Shown here piece by piece: positions 61,887 through 64,000 of a DNA stretch of 64,000 nt. The notes beneath the pieces were generated by a model that worked only from the letters and a program-made list of their open reading frames with translations, was not told where the DNA came from and made no database searches. Numbering within the stretch: position 1 is the first letter of the stretch; every line of letters starts with the position of its first letter. This DNA comes from Paraburkholderia sabiae. Its GTDB lineage: Bacteria; Pseudomonadota; Gammaproteobacteria; Burkholderiales; Burkholderiaceae. The DNA is taken from contig NZ_CP125295.1 of the NCBI RefSeq assembly GCF_030412785.1, positions 4,030,001-4,094,000 on the forward strand. Direction: 5' to 3'. The translations under genes were made by a program, and so were the position numbers.

Positions 61887-62226
61887 GCGCGGCTTCGTAG
61901 GTCTGGATGGATCGACATGTAGGGCTTTCCCGACGCATGCGCGACTGACGTCGCTATCGAAACTGGCATCGACGAAGGTGTCACCACCCATCCGAAGGGT
62001 TTGACGATTCACGCTGGACAGGTGCGTCGAAATCGCTGGGGAGTCGCGTTTACCCCTTAAAAACAGGCTCGAAATGCGCGAGGTAGTCGGCGCCGCGCAA
62101 CAAACCGTAACCGTTATACACAAAAGATTCGCGCAGAACGCGAAAGCGCTTGTAGAATCCGGCCTTGAAGCGTGTGCATATCGCGTGCGCTTCACGCAAT
62201 CAATGACCCTTAGAGGTAGGAGAAAT
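61887..62226. promoter_or_regulatory. Promoter region of the tailed HU gene
   Basis: A 340-bp gap. A possible -10 hexamer TAGAAT is at 62153-62158, in GCTTGTAGAATCC; the -35 is unclear. GGTAGGAGAAAT just before the ATG is a strong ribosome binding site, as expected for an abundant nucleoid protein. No gene is apparent. Confidence 0.4.
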
Positions 62227-62682
62227 ATGGCGACTTCCGCAAAAAAGGTAGCAGCCAAGAAGGCTGCTACGGTACCGACCAAGAAGGTTGCTGCAAAGAA
62301 AGCTGCTGCTCCCGCAAAGAAAGTCACGGCTAAGAAGGTCGCCGTGAAGGCGTCCGGCGTTCCCTCGCCGATCAAGGACACCTTCACGAAGGCCTCGCTG
62401 GCTGCACACGTTGCGGAGCGTGCTGGCGTCGAGCCGAAGTCGGCGAAGGCAGTTCTGGCTGCACTCGAAGACACGATCCTCGGTTCGGTCCACAAGAAGG
62501 GCGCAGGTGAGTTCACGCTGTCGGGCCTTCTGAAGATCGTCGTTCAGGCTGTTCCGGCGAAGAAGAAGCGCTTCGGCAAGGATCCGTTCACGGGTCAGGA
62601 GCGCTGGTTCCCGGCGAAGCCGGCAAGCGTGCGGATCAAGGCACGTGCGCTGAAGAAGTTGAAGGACGCAGCAGCAGCTTAA
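62227..62682 (+). CDS. HU-family DNA-binding protein with N-terminal Lys/Ala tail
   Basis: A 151-residue nucleoid protein. Residues 1-42 are AAKK-type repeats like eukaryotic histone H1 tails; residues about 46-150 form an HU/IHF domain (IKDTFTKASLAAHVAERAGVEPKSAKAVLAALEDTILGSV and FTLSGLLKIVV). The arm region differs from classical HU. The tail would add non-specific DNA binding and may be modified. Such tailed HU proteins are a known feature of Burkholderia relatives. ATG 62227 is set by GGTAGGAGAAAT. A terminator follows. Confidence 0.9.
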   Translation: MATSAKKVAAKKAATVPTKKVAAKKAAAPAKKVTAKKVAVKASGVPSPIKDTFTKASLAAHVAERAGVEPKSAKAVLAALEDTILGSVHKKGAGEFTLSGLLKIVVQAVPAKKKRFGKDPFTGQERWFPAKPASVRIKARALKKLKDAAAA

Positions 62683-62726
62683 GGCGCCTCGTGGCGCTGG
62701 CTGTTGTTTGAAGGTGTTTTTTGCGG

Positions 62727-62762
62727 TCCCCGCATGCGGAAGTGTGCGGGGATTGTTTTTTT
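62727..62762 (+). terminator. Rho-independent terminator after the tailed HU gene
   Basis: TCCCCGCA pairs with TGCGGGGA around a 10-base loop, followed by TTGTTTTTTT. Confidence 0.85.
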
Positions 62763-62847
62763 GGGTTTTCGGTTTTTGGTTTGTCTGCGACGCAGTCGCC
62801 ATTATTTGCTTTTGGCTGGCATCCGCGGTTTCGTATCGGTGCTTCAC
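62763..62847 (+). other. T-rich left flank of repeat copy C
   Basis: Contains GCGACGCAGTCGC (62787-62799) and GCTGGCATCCGCG, the exact inverted counterparts of motifs in the right flank (63388-63400 and about 63335-63348). The inverted repeat thus extends to about 62787-63400. Confidence 0.55.
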
Positions 62848-63313
62848 GCGTTGCCCCTGTGCGGGGCGGCACCTACTTTTCTTTGCAGCGGCAAAGAAAA
62901 GTAGGCAAAAGAAAGCCGCTTCAAACCTCCGGTGCCTGCGAGGATAACGCTACGGTACAGGTTCCTTGAGCTGTCGCACAGCGACGCAAACACTCCGTAG
63001 AAAGCCCGCAGTCAGGCGCGCGCGGCGCGAAAGATGACATCCACTTGGGACACGTTCGGTCGGCTTGTTTTTGAGTGATTGCCGTCGGTCTGATTGCGGT
63101 GGTATGTGTTCCGGATTGTGTGTGGGATTTCGCGCCGTGCGCGGTTGACTGCGGGCTTTCTACAGAGTGCGGACGTTGCTGCGCGACAGCTCAACCACGG
63201 CATGCCGCGGCGCCATCCGGGCAGGCACCGGAGGTTCAAAAGCGGCTTTCTTTTGCCTACTTTTCTTTGCCGCTGCAAAGAAAAGTAGGTGCTGCCCCGC
63301 ACAGGGGCGACGC
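62848..63313. repeat. 466-bp near-palindromic element, copy C
   Basis: Intact, same length and orientation as copy B, with both hairpin arms. Its right end has a few substitutions (GTGCTGCCCCGCACAGGGGCG). It is 2.6 kb from the end of copy B, with the MocR and HU genes between them. Confidence 0.92.
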
Positions 63314-63654
63314 ATGAAGCACGGATACGAATTCGCGGATGCCAGCGAAAGACAAAAACCGAAAGACAAAAACCAAAAACCAGAATGGCGACTGCGTCGC
63401 AGACAGAACCCACACTAGAACCGCATGCACCGTGTGCGCCAAAACACGCACTGCGGTAGCGCACACTGAAACCCCAAGCTACGATGACACCATAAAACAA
63501 GCGCCAACATAGTGCGCACCAAAGCATGGAAACCGCGCGCAGCGCAAAAACAACGACAAAACCAAAAATGGCATAACGCTTGCTTGAACCGTGATCGAAA
63601 AACCGAATGCGCAGCGCATTCGCCTTCTATCCGACAAAAAGAGTGGGGCGTGAC
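63314..63654 (+). other. A-rich right flank of copy C and promoter side of the second ATP-grasp gene
   Basis: The first 90 bp are the mirrored outer arm, with GCGACTGCGTCGC at 63388-63400. Further on, CGAATGCG-CAG-CGCATTCG is a perfect dyad at 63604-63622, 32 bp before the ATP-grasp start, possibly an operator. No other gene is visible. Confidence 0.45.
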
Positions 63655-64000
63655 ATGCGATGCTATGACGAGATGCGTCATTTCGATGACGCCGTGCGGC
63701 CGCATTATCAGCGGTTCGAACGCTGGCTCGTGCAGCAGGGCAGCGAAGCAATCGCGAGAAAGCGAGCCGAAGCGGATCTTCTGTTTCGCCGCGTCGGTAT
63801 CACGTTCGCCGTCAACGGCGATCTGTCCGGCACGGAGCGGCTCATCCCGTTCGACCTGATTCCGCGCATCATCCCGCGCAGCGAATGGCAGACGCTCGAA
63901 GCGGGTCTCAGGCAGCGCGTCCAGGCGCTCAACCTCTTCATCCACGATGTCTATCACGAGCGCAATATCGTGCGCGCCGGCATCGTGCCCGCCGATCAGG
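63655..64000 (+). CDS. Circularly permuted ATP-grasp protein, N-terminal part (3' end outside window)
   Basis: The first 115 codons of a stand-alone COG2308-type protein. RKRAEADLLFRRVGITFAV and ERLIPFDLIPRIIPRSEWQT followed by LRQRVQALNLFIHDVYHERN are hallmark N-terminal motifs. It parallels DLLPFIIDEDEWAHIERGVKQR in the fusion at 37997, so the window holds two paralogues. In other proteobacteria this gene is followed by alpha-E, transglutaminase and Anbu (proteasome-like) genes. I expect those beyond the right edge. ATG 63655 has GTGGGG upstream; an in-frame ATG at 63673 is also possible. Confidence 0.88.
   Translation, partial: MRCYDEMRHFDDAVRPHYQRFERWLVQQGSEAIARKRAEADLLFRRVGITFAVNGDLSGTERLIPFDLIPRIIPRSEWQTLEAGLRQRVQALNLFIHDVYHERNIVRAGIVPADQ

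Noticed and set aside
851..63313. The repeated elements as a CRISPR array or REP cluster
   Set aside because: Copies are long, far apart and not separated by regular spacers. REP elements are much shorter.
63012..63527. Open frames of 60-170 codons inside the 466-bp elements
   Set aside because: They arise from the palindromic repeat itself, differ between copies and lack ribosome binding sites. Databases may list such frames as hypothetical proteins.

Overview
The window looks like chromosomal DNA of a Burkholderiaceae bacterium, most likely Paraburkholderia, Caballeronia or a close relative. I infer this from the high G+C, the strong G/C third-position codon use, the Lys/Ala-tailed HU protein, a phasin, and protein content typical of that group. 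I see no rRNA, tRNA, CRISPR array, prophage or plasmid backbone. Almost everything is single-copy metabolic, transport and regulatory genes. The mobile or repetitive content is one intact IS481-family element and three copies of a 466-bp near-palindromic repeat.

Layout. 1-0.7 kb: end of a protocatechuate (beta-ketoadipate) operon, pcaD-pcaC. 0.85-2.6 kb: repeat copy A, split by the IS element. 2.8-7.5 kb: a branched-chain amino-acid-type ABC importer with a fused LivH-LivM permease, two ATPases and a binding protein. 7.6-11.9 kb: small hypothetical proteins, a Lys/Ala-rich H1-like protein, and an omega-aminotransferase divergent from its likely MocR regulator. 12-16.4 kb: two diguanylate cyclases, a membrane protein and a LysE-type exporter. 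16.6-21.7 kb: a SulP transporter, a glyoxalase I-like protein, a Tat-exported GMC dehydrogenase pair and a ribbon-helix-helix protein. 21.7-26.6 kb: a PAS-GGDEF protein, then LysR divergent from GST and a PNPOx-reductase-ferredoxin fusion. 26.6-28.6 kb: an operon of DUF4142, cupredoxin, sigma factor and a small secreted protein. 28.7-33.1 kb: MarR-ClC, an HPP/CBS membrane protein and a phasin.

33.1-41.5 kb holds the least understood system. A three-gene set encodes a transglutaminase-DUF2126 protein, a circularly permuted ATP-grasp/alpha-E fusion and a second transglutaminase-like protein. It is divergent from a zinc-ribbon metallopeptidase-like gene. A second circularly permuted ATP-grasp gene starts at 63,655 and runs off the right edge. 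Such sets have been predicted to make and process peptide or amide bonds, but the product is unknown.

41.5-46.8 kb is an EmrA-EmrB-NodT efflux operon behind two tandem paralogous MarR genes. Three copies of GTGCATAYGCAC, one before each transcription unit, give a concrete regulatory model. 46.9-49.5 kb: thiolase, ketopantoate reductase and a small membrane protein. 49.6-59.7 kb: a peptide-uptake block with an OprD porin, OppABCDF, an XRE-cupin regulator and a POT transporter. 59.8-63.3 kb: repeat copies B and C flank a MocR/PdxR-like regulator and the tailed HU protein.

The most notable non-coding signals are the 466-bp elements, with nested perfect 15-bp hairpins and an IS inserted in one hairpin loop, and several operator sets tied to adjacent regulators.
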